From Sporothrix humicola (taxonomy: Eukaryota > Ascomycota > Sordariomycetes > Ophiostomatales > Ophiostomataceae): a stretch of 64,000 bases of DNA. The stretch covers positions 343,817-407,816 of the forward strand of contig WNYE01000034.1 of NCBI GenBank assembly GCA_021396245.1. Direction: 5' to 3'. A model generated the notes under the pieces. The model did no database searches and had not been told where the DNA came from. It saw nothing but the letters and a program-made list of their open reading frames with translations. Position numbers and translations under genes: made by a program. Within the stretch, counting starts at the first letter, position 1; every line of letters starts with the position of its first letter. Shown piece by piece: positions 1-11,164 of the stretch.

Positions 1-55
1 CCGTCCATCCTTCAACTTTCACGTTTTCCATTTGCACCCTTTCCCCATTTGAAAA

Positions 56-1273
56 CTAGTCAAACGGGGAGCCAAACACGGAAAAGAACCACGTAAATAG
101 GATAACGAACAGGTCAAATAAGGCTATCACCAGAGCCTCGAGGAAACGGACAAGTTGTGCCATGGGACGGTCGTCGAGTAGGAACGGGAACATGACGGCA
201 AAGCAGCCCGGCACAGGCTCCAGCCTGGTCGCGAACACCATGTACCTGAAGGTGCACCGGAGCCTGACTGACGTGGGCGTGTCGGCGTGGCAGTCGTCGA
301 TGGCTCCCAGGACATTGGCAGCCTCGGTGGCCCACACCCGCAGGACGGCCGGCGATTCTTGCACAAGGGGTGCGGCATCGGATGTAAAGAATTGCTGCAG
401 CCCCCACCGTATGGTACGCGCCAGGCTCCGCTGCATGCACAGGGACGGCTTTAGGACAAGGCGCGGGGCTTTGCCTGTCACGGCATCGGCGGCATCGACC
501 GCATCGACCGCATCGACCGCATCCTCAGGCACCTCCGGCTTGACATCGACATCCCACGCGGCAAAGATGAGGTCGACGCACCTGTCGACGCAGTCGGCGG
601 CTAGGGTCTCGAAACGGGCAGACTCTCGACCACTATCGTCGCCGTTCTTGGAGTTGTTGCTATATGCATACGGCCGCTCGGCCCAGGCGCTGAAAACGCC
701 CACGACCGCCTGGATGAGCTGCCGCCGAAGCCGTCTGTACCTGCCGCGGTATCCGTCGCCGGGGAAACACGCAAAGATGCACAAAAAATGGTTGATAACA
801 ATTCCAATACAGTACGCGGCATTGTAGGCACACAACTTGTCGTTGTAGCTGCCATTGTAGCTGTCCTGTGCACAGACCAGCGTTGTTTTGGGTTCCTGGT
901 ATTTGGCTCCTATGGTTGCCCTTTCCTTTTCGCTACCGATAAACGTCGTCACCTGGGTTGTCGTCGGGCCCCTCGACATTTTTCTGTCGTCCAGAACGGC
1001 GTTGTAGATGGTCTCCATGCCGGCGCGAATCACCATGCGAATGTGCGCATCCTTGTCTAGAACTGGAGAGGAGACAGGCCTCTTGTAGCCTTTGTTGGTG
1101 GCCATGGATATGGCCGCAGTCGTATTTGTGGCCCCGGTCGTCTCCGCCTGCTTCTCGTTGAGCGACATGGTATCGCTGCGAGGCGAGCTATCCCCGGCAA
1201 CGTCGACAAAGCTGTCGTCCGTGCCGCAGTCGCTCCATGTGTCGCTTGTGGGTATCGGTGCGTCAGACAACAT
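56..1273 (-). CDS. Orphan protein with hydrophobic C-terminus
   Basis: Single open frame of 405 aa if translation begins at the ATG at 1273, which sits in a good fungal context (CACC before ATG). A longer in-frame ATG lies at 1327. The N-terminal 100 residues are Ser/Thr/Asp-rich and probably disordered. A mid-protein stretch (about residues 150-170) is hydrophobic and Cys-containing. An Asp-Ala-Val repeat follows, encoded by a 9-bp tandem repeat near 490-525. The last 30 residues are strongly hydrophobic (Leu/Phe/Val/Ile) and look like a C-terminal membrane anchor. I recognise no family. Its neighbours to the right are decayed frames, so this may be the surviving member of a lineage-specific locus. 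No introns were needed to keep the frame open. Confidence 0.6.
   Translation of the reverse strand: MLSDAPIPTSDTWSDCGTDDSFVDVAGDSSPRSDTMSLNEKQAETTGATNTTAAISMATNKGYKRPVSSPVLDKDAHIRMVIRAGMETIYNAVLDDRKMSRGPTTTQVTTFIGSEKERATIGAKYQEPKTTLVCAQDSYNGSYNDKLCAYNAAYCIGIVINHFLCIFACFPGDGYRGRYRRLRRQLIQAVVGVFSAWAERPYAYSNNSKNGDDSGRESARFETLAADCVDRCVDLIFAAWDVDVKPEVPEDAVDAVDAVDAADAVTGKAPRLVLKPSLCMQRSLARTIRWGLQQFFTSDAAPLVQESPAVLRVWATEAANVLGAIDDCHADTPTSVRLRCTFRYMVFATRLEPVPGCFAVMFPFLLDDRPMAQLVRFLEALVIALFDLFVILFTWFFSVFGSPFD
488..525. repeat. 9-bp tandem repeat inside CDS
   Basis: Imperfect tandem copies of a 9-bp unit (CATCGACCG type) encode the Asp-Ala-Val repeat of the orphan protein on the minus strand. Repeat length is a multiple of three, so copy-number change would keep the frame. 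Confidence 0.7.
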
Positions 1274-1327
1274 GGTGAATGGTCGATAGCGATGAAATGG
1301 TCGTGGAAAGGATATAAAGATGGACAT

Positions 1328-1683
1328 TATATTTTATGCTGCGCCGTGTATGCTTGTTGGTAGATCAGAGAAAGTAAAGTCATGATTTTTTAAGCCTGCG
1401 AAAGTATGTTGGTACGTGGCACAAAAATTAATGACGGCCGGTACATCAGGAGAATATCTGAACGATCGAGCCAATGTACCGGGGCACCAAATTATTTTGC
1501 CAATGTGTGGCGCATGACGAGGGCATCACATAAGCGGCCTCGACAATGACTGGGCCGTTACCTTGAGAGACCGAGTCCACGGGTAGATTTGTATGTAGCT
1601 AAATATTGAGGTTGGGACGGCGCCGGCACCGTCCGGTTTAGTTGCCCATGAGCACGTAGGCAACAACGATTTACATAATAATG
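1328..1683. other. Intergenic, no gene seen
   Basis: Upstream region of the minus-strand orphan gene and downstream end of the decayed frame. Mixed composition; no RNA gene, repeat or conserved motif seen. Confidence 0.6.
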
Positions 1684-3294
1684 TTATATTGCAAGGCAGA
1701 TGTGCTCTTGTGAGTTTGCCCCCAAAGAATCTGGAAAATAACGTGTCGAAGCGTGGTCGCGAAGTTGGTCTACCATTGCATCGAGCGTAATCCTAAACAG
1801 TGCCACCCTCTCATCGGCTGTGTAGCCAAGAGCGGTGGTCGTCGGACGGGCATACACAAGAGTTTGTCGAGGGCTGCCGGTCCAAAATCTTGTTCTGTGC
1901 ACTGACGACCACTTTCATTGCTGCCATCCAGGCTGTCTTTAGGTTACCGGTGACGACGAAAGTGTTCATGAGGGCGTCGCGCACCGGCATCGCGTAGGAT
2001 CGGTCCAGTGTGGGCACGGAAATGAGAGGCAGGGTGCCAGACACAATGTCCCTCTTCACCGGTCGGCTTGTTATCCAAGACGTTGAGGTTGTTTCGTGGA
2101 CGACAAAGTTCTCGAGTGAGTCGCCCCTGTATATTCTGGGCTCCGGGATCAGCCTGGCCACGCCTGATACCCGCGCGTAAACATTTGCTGCCGCGCGGAT
2201 TGTTCTTTTGGTGTTGACACTCCCCGAGAGTTTGGCCGGGATGCACCGTAGACTTTTCTCGAGCCCTGCCAGCGAGCCATTGCCGTCCGGCGGATCGACC
2301 GGGATACAGGACGAATGGCGAACTAGGCCGTTGTCGGTTGTGGAAACTGGCGTCCGATCTGTTGAGCCTCGGATTGCTGTAAAAAAAACGCACATGGTCG
2401 GGCATCTCACTGGTGCACACCGGCACCGTCTTGGCCAACATGCTGATTGATGCCGCGTCTCCCTTGAGCGACTCGGGATTAAAGAAATAGATTTCCACAA
2501 AACCCCGTAGTAAACCGTCAGTGCCGATCGTAAACGATGGGGTTCGATACTAAACGCATCCCCCGAGACGGCGGCACGCCAGGTTGAAAATATGCAGCCC
2601 TAGTCCACGGGATGCCCTCAATATGAAGTTTTCTGGGGCCACATCGCCAAGTTGGCCTGGCCATCGGTTGGCCAAAGAAACAATCTCGGCGTTTACGCGT
2701 GTCGCGCCATCTTCGGCAAGTCCTTGCTCACCGTCAAAAACGGACACGGCCTGGTCGGCGCAGGCGATGCATCGGAAACGGCCTTGCACGTCCAACGCCC
2801 CAAAGATCCAGTAGTGTAGCCGCCCGGACAAATTGCTTTTCTGTCTTAGGCAGGGCTGTGTTGCTTGTCAGTATGCGTGTCTCGAACAGGCGACAACAAT
2901 CCACAATCCGAAGCAATGTTGATCGTTGATCAGGGACAGTGTGACTTGCCTGCAGCGCGTACTGCGCTTCCGCCAACAAATACTCTTCGAGGGGCCTGAC
3001 CTGGTATACGATTGACTGCCCGGCCATACCTTCGTCGTCGGGAGTCAGTGCAGGTGGCGTGTCCCGGAGGACGACGTTATCCACGGCGGTTTGCATGCGG
3101 GCCAGCGTGATGTTGTCGAATTCGGCGTACTCGATAGAGGCATCGGTTGACTCTCTTGATCCTGCTGGCGCGTGCGACGTATTTTGCTCGTTGAACGGGA
3201 GCAGCCCATCATAGCGTTGGTGCCGCAGACGTCTGAAGGTTCTGCGGCCGCGCCGGGTATTGGGGTTTAGAGGCTGTCTGGCATCTCCAGCCAT
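1684..3294 (-). pseudogene. Decayed unknown gene with frameshifts and a stop
   Basis: Coding-like sequence runs from an ATG at 3294 to a stop at 1684 but moves through three reading frames. The first frame shift lies at about 2800-2850. The second falls at an A8 run (2381-2388), and the third near 1880-1905. Between the first and second there is an in-frame TAG at 2550-2552 with protein-like sequence on both sides. Total span would be about 530 codons. The N-terminal part is Arg/Asn-rich and the middle has a short Cys-containing hydrophobic patch; I recognise no domain. Possible alternatives are an intron-rich gene with atypical splice sites or sequencing errors at homopolymers. Four separate breaks make genuine decay more likely. 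Confidence 0.55.
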
Positions 3295-4175
3295 CGTTGT
3301 ATGTATGTTGGGACGGGGAAGAAGGTATAATGTCGTGTCTCGGTGGAGGTCGAGCGCCGCTGCTGGTCAATTTCGTGTTAAAGCTCAGAGCCGAACCGGT
3401 CAGTCTGTCGTAAAGTGTATTAGAATAGCTTAGAAAAGCGAATAAAACAAGTTTGTATTTAACGTCCCATGTTTAACGTCCCATGAAATAAGGCCTAATG
3501 TGAGAGGCTCGAAAGTGTTATAAGTGATGTAAGTGGTGTAAGTGGTGTAAGTAATATAAATGATCATAGGTTAGTCAGTCTGGTTGTCGGGAGATAATAC
3601 AACAGATTGTAAATAAACAAAGAATCAAATAACCTAAACAAATTCCTTTGAATTTAACATCCTATCTAATGTTGCTCTTCAACTAGTGAATTGTACATGA
3701 AAAGAACAAGACGTCTACTGTTAGGTTGTGGATGACAAAAGATGTGCCCCATAATCATTGTGTGTTAGCTGTCGTACTCTTCGGTCTCTTCCCCCGTCTG
3801 TCGTTTGTCGAGCGTTGCTCCTCCCCGTTTTGATTTCTGATTTCTCTTCCCTCCTTCCCTCTTCCCTCCTTCCCTCACTCGCCTTCGCCAAATCTATGGG
3901 AAGGCTCCATCCCGTGGCCTCACAACGGTTGCCTCATCGCCTCGCTCAATGTGCGTCTTGGCAGCCGTACCTTCCTCATAAACAGAAACATTTATTTTGA
4001 TATGGCGAGTTTTCTGCCACTGCTGTAAACAAAAACAATGTCAACAATCAACAAACCAACCACGAAACACCATACATCTTTGACATTCACTTTTCAACAG
4101 CCAAACGACGTAAATCGATTGCGACTACAATTTACAAAACATCCAACTCACCCACGTCTACCCTCGTCTCTCCAA
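3295..4175. other. Intergenic with small tandem repeats
   Basis: AT-rich region upstream of the decayed frame. It holds a 9-bp minisatellite (3515-3559) and two close copies of a 13-bp stretch (TTTAACGTCCCAT) near 3458-3484. The plus strand becomes CT-rich at 3770-3900. No gene. Confidence 0.6.
3515..3559. repeat. 9-bp minisatellite array A (5 units)
   Basis: Five adjacent 9-nt units of consensus GTGRTGTAA, the outer two diverged. The unit is a phase-shifted copy of TGTAAGTGN, which also forms arrays at 11120-11164, 14366-14394 and 51010-51081. Confidence 0.8.
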
Positions 4176-4873
4176 ATGGCACCCACAAGGTCTCGTCTCG
4201 CGCTGGTCACGACAAGTGCAAAAAGACAAAGACAACGCGCCGTCGGCTGCGTCCTCTTCCCCGGCTTCCTCCCCGACCCTCTCCTTTGATACCTCCTCCG
4301 GCACCTCCTCTCCTTCAACTGGCTGTCGAGAAAACGATCCCGGCTGTCAAGATCATGGTAGCTATCAAGGCGGCCGAGCTTATTTTCACACACGTCTTCA
4401 AGAGTGTACAGGCGATGCCTACAAGCCGCGAAATAGGTCCACTCAGCACCATACCGACGACAGATCATACCAGCAACGAGATCGCAAAAGCCGCGTGCGT
4501 ATCGTCCTGGTTTCCAACAGCTTCATCGATTATAAATACAGGATTCAGTATTTTCAAATCAAGCCCAGCAAATATGTCAGCGGTCAGAGCAGCAATGCCT
4601 CGCATATCACAAATGTCAGAGGCACATGCAGTGACACTGAAGGCAATTCTCGACGCTGTCGAGATAGATGGCAAAGGAAATATCCCTCCTCATTAGCGAA
4701 TGGCCGTGGAAAATGCTGTCAAGGCAGCCGTTCAAGAGTACTCATTGATTGAGATTGAGATTTTATTGATAGAGACCGTTTCGCCGAGGTTAGCACAGGA
4801 GGCAAGAGGATATGCAAGGCAGTTGATGTCGAGGATTAATGATGTCAAGGAAAATCTAAAACTGGTGCTGTGA
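4176..4873 (+). pseudogene. Decayed small orphan gene
   Basis: Protein-like sequence starts at an ATG at 4176 with a Ser/Pro/Thr-rich section and changes frame twice (near 4215 and near 4310-4330). It continues as an Ala/Val/Lys-rich helical section, then hits an in-frame TAG at 4694-4696. The same frame stays open and coding-like for another 59 codons to a TGA at 4871-4873; the section after the stop is again Ala/Glu/Leu-rich and helix-forming. I recognise no family. The case rests on amino-acid composition and the continuity across the stop, so it is weaker than for the 1684-3294 relic. A short spliced gene cannot be excluded. Confidence 0.35.
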
Positions 4874-6561
4874 CGCTGATGGAGGATATTTTTTGTTGGA
4901 AATAGCGTGCCAATCATCAGTCTTTTCCTCCTGTAAATAAATACTAGTCCTCCCACCTGCCCGTATCTATGTCTCTCTCTCTCTTCTCTTTAGTCAATCA
5001 AGATTCCAGAGGGGTCACAATATAGTTCATAACCTACCATACACGACCACAGGCCTCATATTTACGCTCTTATTGGTGTGTAGCTTTTATTGTAGTATTT
5101 TGTATAAGGAATAAATTTATTTTTCACGAATTGTTTACGATCATTAGATACACGTTTAAAAAAAAACACTAAATTCAAAGGCTGAGCAAAAAATAAGAAC
5201 CTTTTTTTTTTTTGAAAATAAAACGAGACATGAAATTTACGAGACATGAAATTTGTGAAATTAAAGCGAAATAAAAGTAAAGTAAGATTATCAGTCATAC
5301 GTTCAACCTACAATAAATTACTGTTAAAGAGAAACCACGTCAAGTCATAAGTTGACAACAATTTGTATGTTTCTGCACCGCAAAAGTCATGTGTTTGGGC
5401 ACATGCGATGATTCAGACTGTCGCTTGTTGATTTCCGGCTTTTACCATCGTGTGTGAAATCCGGTATCAGACAGTGGAGTTTACGATACGCAATCCAGTG
5501 TCTAGTCTTCCCCAGATTCACAGAAAAAGAAACGAGAAAGGATCCTTTAGTGAAGTAGACTAGACCGGGGGTTGAACGGACATTTTGTCAGGCTTTTATC
5601 GGATTTGACGTGTCCCCGTTGTCAAAGCCAAGGCGGGGCCTGCCACCCAGGAGCGGGTCGGTATATCCGCGCCCCTAGCGAAATCGACCAAAATCGCGCG
5701 TATCAAACTCCGCGCACCCCCTTTCGTCTCGTTTTCACCCAATTGCACCCCTTTTTTGGTGCAGCCCGTCTGGGGAAGCGGGTACTTTGTCTGGGATCTT
5801 ATGGGATTTTCTGGGAATAAACACATGGTGGCAGGCCATCACCGCAGGGAAAAGGAAGAAAAAGAATCGAAATACGATCCGGCGGATCCGGCGAACAGAC
5901 GGGAGCTAGTAGGGAGTGTGAAGATCCGGGGAAGCGGATACGGCGTTGCGTTTGGACGTTTGGACGTTTGAATAGACGCGTGGACCGGGATAATGTGTTG
6001 TCGGTGCAGCCGCTCATCAATAGAGATCTCGACGACATCCACGACACTCGTTGATGATGAGTAATGCGTTGTCGGACACAAACATTCCTGGGCAACGCTC
6101 GCTCACAATTAATCCGAGTTATTTAATATGTGCATCTTATGGGTATCAATATGGTCATCATTTCACACAGTACGGCAATTTGCCCAGACGGGCTTTTGAT
6201 TTCCTTATCATGGCATTTAGGCAAAACACGAGGCCGACGACGTCTCGCTCCCACTCTCTCACAATCGCTTGTATGGATGCGGCCGCCGAGTGGACGCAAT
6301 ATCGAGTGTGGATAATACCGTATAAATGATCCGCCATCCAGCCAATCCCATTTTCTCCATGTTTCCTTCCGCCTTGGTGTTGTTCTTGGTGGAGTCTTGG
6401 GGGATTCTTGGGTGAGGGTTTTGATGACCGGCAGTGGGAAAAGGGCGATACAGAAATAAAAGATGAGATGACGGGTAGATAGTGGACGGAGAAAACAGGC
6501 AGAACAGGACACTGCAGAATCTGATATTGCAGTTCGTGCCGAGAGACAACGGAGGCACAAA
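4874..6561. other. Intergenic, includes AT-rich island
   Basis: 4,900-5,560 is strongly AT-rich with A- and T-runs near 5158-5212 that could fold back on each other, the composition expected of old mutated repeat DNA. 5,570-6,550 is more GC-balanced and forms the promoter side of the DUF1996 gene. No gene seen. Confidence 0.55.
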
Positions 6562-6568
6562 TATAAAA
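6562..6568 (+). promoter_or_regulatory. TATA box of DUF1996 gene
   Basis: TATAAAA lies 91 bp before the ATG at 6659, a usual distance for a fungal core promoter with a short 5' leader. Confidence 0.55.
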
Positions 6569-6658
6569 GGATGTCCGCGTCGTTGTCCCTCCCTGTCACT
6601 GGACAGATTGACAACGTAAACACCAAGTTCGTTCATTTCCGTCGTACTCCCCAGCACC

Positions 6659-7733
6659 ATGAAGTTCCTTGCTGCTCTCACATTGGCGGCCCCCGCCCAG
6701 GCCGCCCTCCGTTTCGGCTGCTCAACTCTGAGTATCCAGCGCCTCGACCCGCTGGTCCAGCCGGGCGCCATCCCGTCGAGCCATCTGCACCAGATCGTCG
6801 GCGGCAACGCCTTCAACGCGACGATGACGGGCGACATTGGAAACCAGGCCAACTGCACGACGTGCACGTTCACCGAGGACTTTAGCAACTACTGGACGGC
6901 CGTCATGTACTTCAAGGCGCCCAACGGCACGTACAAGCGCGTGCCCATCATGCAGAACACGGCGCTGCCCAACGGCATCAACGGCGGCATGACGGTGTAC
7001 TACACCCAAAAGGACTTTTCGTCGAATGGCAACGAAAAGATCACCGCCTTCAAGCCCGGCTTCCGCATGACCGTCGGCAACCCAGCGACGGCCTCGCTGA
7101 CGGCCGCCGAGGGCCACGTCGGCTTGCGTTTCGTTTGTTTGGATGAGAAGGCCACGCGCTTCCCGGAGCTGCCGACCTTCCCCAAGCGGCCCTGCGTCGG
7201 CGGCATCATGACCGTCCACCACTTCCCGTCGTGCTGGGACGGCGTCAACCTCGATAGCCCGGACCATCAGTCCCATATGTATAATACGCAAGGGGAGGCG
7301 TTTAGCAATGCCGGCGCGTGTCCCGCCTCGCATCCCGTCCGCATGCCCCAGGTCGCCTACGAGACGCTCTGGGATACGACGATCTTCAACGATTTGTACC
7401 CTGCCGACGGATCGAACCCCTTTTTCCTCAGCTACGGCGACGAGCACGGCTACGGCACCCACGCCGACTACATGTTCGGCTGGAAGGGCGACTCGCTGCA
7501 GCGCGCCATGGATTCTGACTGCATGTTCCAAGGCTGCGAGGACGGCAACCCGCTGCTGTCCCAGTCGGTCACGGAGATGAACAAGTGCTCGGTCGAGAGC
7601 ACGGTCAAGGAGGACATTGATGGATGTAAGCCATGCGTAGCAGGAAGATGAGATGAAAAGAAAACATAACTGATACTAACCTGCGTGAACACTAGGGGTC
7701 ACGGAGCTGCCCGGCCAGGCGATGCAGATGTAA
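6659..7733 (+). CDS. Secreted DUF1996 family protein
   Basis: Two exons, 6659-7625 and 7696-7733. The 70-nt intron has a GTAAGC donor, a TGATACTAAC branch region and a CACTAG acceptor. Splicing replaces a short read-through tail by an ending in Gly-Trp-Val-Thr-Glu-Leu-Pro-Gly, as is usual for this family. The first 16 residues form a signal peptide ending in Ala-Gln-Ala. The rest shows the DUF1996 pattern: an early Gly-Cys-Ser, a Ser-X-His-X-His-Gln segment around residues 41-46, several Cys pairs, the His-His-Phe-Pro-Ser-Cys-Trp-Asp-Gly core and a Pro-Gln-X-X-Tyr-Glu near the middle. These are extracellular fungal proteins of unresolved biochemical role, sometimes fused to WSC or carbohydrate-binding domains; none is present here. 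Context gives no functional partner. Confidence 0.93.
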
Positions 7734-10700
7734 ACATCGACATCTTGTTCGAACAAAGCGATCGGCTCGACGAGAGCATCGAATGAGCGGCAAAGCGGGA
7801 AAAGGACAACGGGCGGTCCAGACTGTGCTTCTGCACCTCGATATTGTCTGTGCACGGCTGCGTCTTCCGTCAGCTGACAATACTGTGAAAGGAAATGATG
7901 GACAGGGCGAACAGTCAGGAAAACGAGATGAGAACGTGGCTTGAATCGTTGGTCTGGTCTTCTGTCGGCCTTCTCTTCTTCTTTGATCGTCTTTTTGTTG
8001 ATCTTCTGCGAGCTCCTGTTGAGATGGCCAAAATGCTGGCAATACGGAGTAATGTGTGCATGGTCGTGGTTAGCACGTCAATAATCTAAAAATTCTCATT
8101 TCTCACAAAATTATCCTGTGAAGCCTGTTGAAAGCGTGGCCGAAATTCAATGTCAGTAAAACTACGGAGTAAACCCCCTAAATTCAGCACATTATGGGGA
8201 GCAACACCTCCGCACTGTAAACCGTCTTGGGCGACCCATGAACTCAGGAAAACAATGGTCTCTTGGATTTTGTCGATCAGGAGAATGACTTCCAATATTA
8301 CTGTAAACAAACATCATGGCAATCAAAACCGACCAAAAGGATTCGTTGTAAGGGCTGTGTTGACGTGTGAAAGGAGGCATGAAAAGACAAGACTGACCAA
8401 AACCTGGAATCATGATAATCATTGATCTCGAAGCGACCTCTTGGCGTGACGAATACCCCAGAATGAGCACCAAAAAGCAAAGAAAAGCAAAGAACACTCA
8501 CTGCCCAAAACGTCTATTTGCAGACGCCAAAACGCCACTCAGTGGTCAACGCTCTTGTCTTCAGCGCCCTCTTCTTTTCTTGTTTTTTGTCTTGTTTTCC
8601 TGTTGTTTTGTCCCCTTTTCCTTCTACTACAGCTTGGCTTCTCACCAGTTTACTTGGCCCCAAACTTGGCCCAAACTTGGCTTCTCACTGGCGTGTTTCC
8701 AGCTGGCCTTGGCTGCTGGCCTTGGCTGCCATCGTCTTGTTTTTCCCCAACATCCCACAAGGTGAAGAAATCTTATGGTTAATCTTCCGTATGCTACGGT
8801 GTCTTTGAATCGAGTCATCTCACTACGACAACTTGGCACAGAAAGGCACACACAAAACGATACACGCAGCATTGGATAGTGCCGTTAGCCCCATCCGGCT
8901 AGGAAATAAGAGAATTAGCCCCTAAATTAGTGCACTCTTTTTGCTGCTGAAAATGCCTTCGTTTGTTAGTTCCTGTCAGTCCCTGTCTCCCAAGAAACCA
9001 AGAAATCACCAAGAAAAAAAGCCACGCAATCGCCAATGTCTTGCCAGTTGTGCCAATCACGCCAATGGTCTAAACTGCGAATTGCTTGCAGTTTTGTGCA
9101 TCGCTAGACATTTGGTGGACGCCTTCTTTTCATTTTTACTCTCTTCTTCTACTTTTGTGGCTTGCGCTTGTCTACGCGAAGCTTGCGTTGATGAAGCTTT
9201 TGGAGACGCGGACGACTGGTCGACTTGGCCACACTATGAGCGCCACAAGGCCGGTGGTGAAGTCAAATGGTCACCAATTTGACACCAAAATACACTATTT
9301 CGACCGACAGAGAGAAAAGTGCGAGACAGGAAAGACAAACAAGCGAGACATCAAAGCAAAAAGAACGCATAACAAGATCAAGACAGTCTCAGGTCTCGGG
9401 TCGCCTCAAGACAAGCTTAACTTTGTAGTTCATGCGCCCCGTCGGAGAATGCAAAAATAGGAAAACGGGGTCATGAGAGCGAAGCGTCGACAGAGTGTTG
9501 ACGAGGCGTTGCGGCGTTGAAGATATTGCTTCGCAACATACGATCAAAATGCAAGAGAACGAAAACAAGAGAGCCCTATCAGGCTGGACCTTCATCATCC
9601 AAAGCCACAAATCTAGTCTCTCCTTCGTCACTCCTTCCGTATTTGTCCCCTATCTTGTTTGATTTTGTATCCGATGCCTTCCGGTCACCTCGCTCTTTCG
9701 CCTCGGACTTTCACGATCCCAACTCGCGCTTCGACCAACCGGAAGTTGCCCCCGATTCCCCTATATCTCGACCAGGACCAGTGTCCCTAACAATCCTGCA
9801 TCGCGTCTAGCATCCCCATGGCTGTTGCTCCAGCCCCTTTCTGTCGTCTCCTTTCCTCACCTCGCTCTTGATTCGGAATGGTTTGAGGGATTCCGCTCGT
9901 TTATTATTGTTATTTTCGTAGCTATTGTCCGTGTCATTTGATTGTTGTGGTGATGGCTTGTTAATTGTGTTATTCTGTACTCCGTAGTCTCAGCCCATCT
10001 TGCTGCTTGCTCATCCGAATGTGTACATACTCGTCTGAATATGTAACTGTATTGATCAGAATATTTATTATTGATTGCAGCCTGTAAATTTTGATTTCTT
10101 GCTGAATTCGTATGTTGTCGTCGTCGTGCATGTTGTCTGTGGCTGGCATGTTCCGTATATTCTATTCTGGGTAGTTTACCCGCACAATATATTCGTATCT
10201 CGCCATGTCGCACTATCTCACGCAGTACCTGCAGAATACCACCTTTGATACGCCTCGCTGCGTGTTGTTATGTCGTGCTGGATGTGGACTCTTCCCTTAC
10301 TCAGGACCTTTCCTTCTTTTGTCCTCCCATTGCCAAGTGCAAATTACGTCGCAGCCGGTTCGATTAGAGCCTGCCCTTTCTAGTATCTCTGTCGTCGTTG
10401 CTGCGCTGGTGTTGCATTGCTCTCTGTTTCTGGTTATTTTGTCGTCAGGACTCAGGAGAGGGAGGGTCGCAGCCTCGATTCCATGGTGCACCGTCGGCCA
10501 TCTCCCGGGAGTAGGTCGTGCACGGCCAGAGACGGCCAAGAGGAGGGGCCAAAAGAAAAAAAGAACGACGAAACAACCATAACGAGAGAGAACAAGCAAC
10601 TGACCCAACGTTCCATCCGTGCCTGCGTCACATCGTACCTTTTTTCTGGTCTGCAATTCTCAAATTCTGCAACACTTCGTATTGCCTGTAGTTTCCCTTT

Positions 10701-11119
10701 GTCTGTTTGATTATGCATTTGCACAAGAAACGGACGGATACTTCCAGAGAATAGAATATATGCGCCCCCCTTTTTCTCAAAACATATGCATCCCTGGAGG
10801 GGATAGTCGTTCATGTCGGATCCGAAACTAGCCCGTCCACAATCAGAGTTTTCATCAGACATCCTCGTCTATCCTCGTCAAAACGGCGAGATTGTGGTGA
10901 TACTGTTGTCAAGATTGACAAGAGTAGAAATAAAAATAAAAGCGCCCCTCTCTCACCAAAAGACCGAGCCCCTCTCGGGTGCATGTCCGGATCAGCAGAG
11001 TGTATCCAGGCTCAGGGGTTGGAAAATAGAGAGCATGGTGAGATACGTAGTATACACCCTTGATACTTCTCGCCTCTTGTACCAGTACATACTTACTTGC
11101 AGATTTACTTATACTTACA

Positions 11120-11164
11120 CAGTTATACCACTTACATCATTAACATAACTAACACCACTTACAA
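11120..11164. repeat. 9-bp minisatellite array B (5 diverged units)
   Basis: Five consecutive 9-nt units related to CACTTACAN (CAGTTATAC, CACTTACAT, CATTAACAT, AACTAACAC, CACTTACAA), the complement of the TGTAAGTGN unit found at three other sites. Confidence 0.65.
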
